Source of the DNA: Desulfobulbus sp.
GTDB lineage: Bacteria > Desulfobacterota > Desulfobulbia > Desulfobulbales > Desulfobulbaceae
NCBI GenBank assembly: GCA_030600525.1
Contig: JAUVLX010000184.1
Coordinates: 1-6,906, forward strand
Direction of reading: 5' to 3'
DNA length: 6,906 nucleotides
Part shown: positions 5,480 through 6,906 of the stretch, one piece after another
Position numbering within the stretch: position 1 is the first letter of the stretch
How the letters are laid out: each line of letters begins with the position of its first letter
Program-made: the position numbers and the translations under genes
The notes under the pieces: model-generated
The model's input: only the letters and a program-made list of their open reading frames with translations
Told to the model about the DNA's origin: nothing
Database searches by the model: none

Positions 5480-6583
5480 TCAGTCTTCATCCTTACCACG
5501 AGTATTTGCAAGCGCTACAGCCGTTGCACCTACTGCAGCCCCAGCCACACCATAGGCAAAACTCTTGGCACCACCTCCTTTCTCCGGTACAGCTTCAGTA
5601 AACTGGAGCGGTGGCGTGGGGAAGCTGACTCTGGCTTTAGAAAATAATGGGCTGTTAAAACCGACTCCTGCTTCAGAACAACCAAAGCAAGGAGCACCTG
5701 ACCCTACAGGCCAGCAACCGGTGGAGGAAACATCGCCAAAATGAAGGGTTGAACAGTTGTTAAAGGTTTCCGGCCCCTTGCAGCCAAGTTTATAGAGGCA
5801 GTATCCTTTACGATGACCTTCATCGCCGAATTCTTCGGCAAATCGGCCTGCATCAAAATGGGGGCGTCGCTCGCAGTTCTCATGAATACGCCTGGCATAA
5901 GCAAACTTCGGGCGCATCTTGTCATCCAGAGCAGGAAGCTTGTTGAAGGTGACGAAATGGATGACCGTTGACAGGAAATTATACGGATTGGGAGGGCAGC
6001 CAGGGATATTGACCACCGGAATCCCCTTGTCCTTGAGTATTTCATGCACCGGAGTTGCACCGGTTGGGTTGGGGTCTGCTGCAGGTACGCCTCCCCAGGC
6101 AGCACAGGAACCGATGGCAATGACAGCAGCAGCGAGTGGTGCGGTTTCGTTAAGAATGTCAAGTACAGGTTTACCGGCTATCTGGCAGTATACCCCGCCG
6201 TCTTTTACCGGAATGGCCCCATCAACAACCAGGATAAATTTCCCTTTATTGGCCTCAATGGAGAGTGCCCGGTGGTGTTCTGCCTGGTGCCCTGCACCGG
6301 CATTAAGTGTTTCAGAATATTCAAGGGAGATAAGATCAAAGATAAGACTATCGATCGTCGGGTGATTGGTACGTAGAAGTGACTCCACGCAACCGGTACA
6401 TTCCTGGCCGGACAGCCATATTACGGGAGGTCTCTGCGGAGAAGTAATAGCCTCTGCCATCTTTGGAGCAACTGTCAAGGGGAGCCCCATACTTGCTGCT
6501 ACCCCTGTGCAGAACTTTACAAAATCTCTTCGCGAAACACCACCCAACTGCTTATCGTTGCTGCTCGCTACCTTTGACTTCAT
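5480..6583 (-). CDS. hybO: [NiFe] hydrogenase small subunit with Tat signal and C-terminal anchor
   Basis: The 367-residue precursor has a twin-arginine leader, SRRDFVKF (17-24), with a hydrophobic region to about residue 45. The mature part holds the usual three Fe-S clusters. Proximal ligands are Cys62, Cys65, Cys160 and Cys196; distal ligands are His234, Cys237, Cys262 and Cys268; medial ligands are Cys277, Cys299 and Cys302. The proximal motif is ECTGC, without the two extra cysteines of oxygen-tolerant enzymes, so a standard oxygen-sensitive type is expected. Pro292 stands where most enzymes with a [3Fe-4S] medial cluster have Pro, but Cys290 is only two residues away. A small hydrophobic helix near 341-360 and a charged tail form the C-terminal membrane anchor. 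A strong AAGGAGG lies 7 nt before the ATG, and this is the first gene of the operon. Confidence 0.96.
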   Translation of the reverse strand: MKSKVASSNDKQLGGVSRRDFVKFCTGVAASMGLPLTVAPKMAEAITSPQRPPVIWLSGQECTGCVESLLRTNHPTIDSLIFDLISLEYSETLNAGAGHQAEHHRALSIEANKGKFILVVDGAIPVKDGGVYCQIAGKPVLDILNETAPLAAAVIAIGSCAAWGGVPAADPNPTGATPVHEILKDKGIPVVNIPGCPPNPYNFLSTVIHFVTFNKLPALDDKMRPKFAYARRIHENCERRPHFDAGRFAEEFGDEGHRKGYCLYKLGCKGPETFNNCSTLHFGDVSSTGCWPVGSGAPCFGCSEAGVGFNSPLFSKARVSFPTPPLQFTEAVPEKGGGAKSFAYGVAGAAVGATAVALANTRGKDED

Positions 6584-6590
6584 CAGCTAA

Positions 6591-6597
6591 CCTCCTT
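6591..6597 (-). promoter_or_regulatory. Strong Shine-Dalgarno of the small-subunit gene
   Basis: AAGGAGG on the minus strand stands 7 nt before the ATG at 6583-6581. It is a near-perfect match and the strongest ribosome-binding site in the window, as expected for the first gene of a structural operon. Confidence 0.85.
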
Positions 6598-6608
6598 GGT
6601 TTGTATAC

Positions 6609-6622
6609 AGGTGTCTGCACCT
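6609..6622 (-). other. Short 5' leader hairpin before the operon
   Basis: On the minus strand AGGTG and CACCT form a 5 bp stem with a 4 nt loop, about 11 nt upstream of the ribosome-binding site. It is too small and lacks a T tract to be a terminator. It could affect mRNA stability or be a small operator; it may also be chance. Confidence 0.3.
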
Positions 6623-6818
6623 TAACAAACTGGTAATTGGACAAGCCTTGCTGTCACAGCATACGATCACGCGCAATAGAACCTGCTTGTGATTTTACGT
6701 CCTGCTCTCCAGGTCACCTTAAAAATGATGTTCAAGGTACCCTCTACTATTAAAAAAAATGAAAACCTGCGACAGCCCTCTCTTTATTCGATTAACTTTC
6801 CGGATACATGAAAAACGA

Positions 6819-6879
6819 CAGGAGCGCTTGGGGAAAAAGTTGTCCAGAGTACATCACTGATGTTAAACGCTCACTCCTG
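6819..6879 (-). repeat. Inverted repeat enclosing a palindrome, possible end of an upstream gene's transcript
   Basis: CAGGAGTG (minus strand, 6879-6872) can pair with CGCTCCTG (6826-6819), 8 bp including one G-T pair. It encloses about 45 nt that contain the palindrome ACATCAGTGATGT (6863-6851). TCG and five T residues follow (6818-6811). It could be a poor terminator of a gene to the right of the window, or an operator. The loop is long for a terminator, so confidence is low. Confidence 0.25.
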
Positions 6880-6906
6880 ACATAAAACTTACTATTCTTG
6901 ATATAT

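Larger units (their letters stand above)
6584..6906 (-). other. Upstream non-coding region of the hydrogenase operon
   Basis: No gene longer than about 25 codons is found on either strand. I looked for a sigma-54 site (TGGCAC-N5-TTGC), a strong sigma-70 pair and an Fnr-type palindrome on the minus strand and saw no convincing example, so the operon promoter is unassigned and could lie here in a divergent form or outside the window. Structures that can be seen are the small leader hairpin at 6609-6622, the 13 bp odd palindrome ACATCACTGATGT (6851-6863) and the longer inverted repeat around it. Confidence 0.5.

Noticed and set aside
6655..6700. GG/GC pair resembling a sigma-54 promoter near TTCTATTGCGC on the minus strand
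   Set aside because: The GG to GC spacing is 7 bp between the pairs instead of the required 10, so it cannot be a proper -24/-12 site.
6808..6885. 25-codon plus-strand frame starting MKNDRSAWGK
   Set aside because: No ribosome-binding site, no recognisable motif, and it overlaps an inverted repeat.

Overview
The window is dominated by one minus-strand operon for a periplasmic, membrane-anchored [NiFe] hydrogenase of the Hyb (hydrogenase-2) type. Every confident gene lies on the minus strand, so it reads from right to left. The order is small subunit (hybO-like, 6583-5480), four-cluster ferredoxin subunit (hybA-like, 5453-4443), Ni-containing large subunit (hybC-like, 4361-2661), maturation endopeptidase (hybD/hyaD-like, 2645-2151) and polytopic NrfD-family membrane subunit (hybB-like, 2173-1049). 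A short c-type cytochrome (724-401) and the first 42 codons of a coiled-coil-like small protein (128-1) follow in the same direction.

Layout: 6584-6906 is upstream non-coding DNA with a strong Shine-Dalgarno just before the small subunit but no promoter I can name. Positions 6583-1049 hold the five hydrogenase genes, with gaps of 26, 81 and 15 bp and then a 23 bp overlap between protease and membrane subunit. Positions 823-1027 hold a 193 bp non-coding element with 17 bp terminal inverted repeats and a 6 bp flanking direct repeat (ATTTAT); it looks like a MITE and contains three copies of an internal 19-20 bp repeat. A clear intrinsic terminator (754-797) follows, and only 29 nt further on begins the cytochrome gene. 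Positions 129-400 are AT-rich and non-coding, with a possible promoter and a widely spaced 11 bp inverted repeat.

How the parts work together (established for the family, inferred here): the twin-arginine leader on the small subunit exports the folded small-large dimer. The endopeptidase trims 15 residues from the large subunit after nickel insertion. Electrons from H2 pass from the Ni-Fe site through three Fe-S clusters of the small subunit to the four [4Fe-4S] clusters of the HybA protein, then to the NrfD-type subunit and the quinone pool, or in reverse. The small cytochrome may be an extra periplasmic electron carrier, but only its position suggests this.

Organism: the window suggests an anaerobic, respiring Gram-negative bacterium with moderate GC content. 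The Hyb-type hydrogenase with a quinone-linked module, the small periplasmic cytochrome c and the general style of the proteins fit the Desulfobacterota (sulfate, sulfur or metal reducers). That is an impression from protein character, not a database match. I found no undescribed enzyme system. The most unusual parts are the MITE-like element between the operon's last stop codon and its terminator, and the terminator-cytochrome arrangement.
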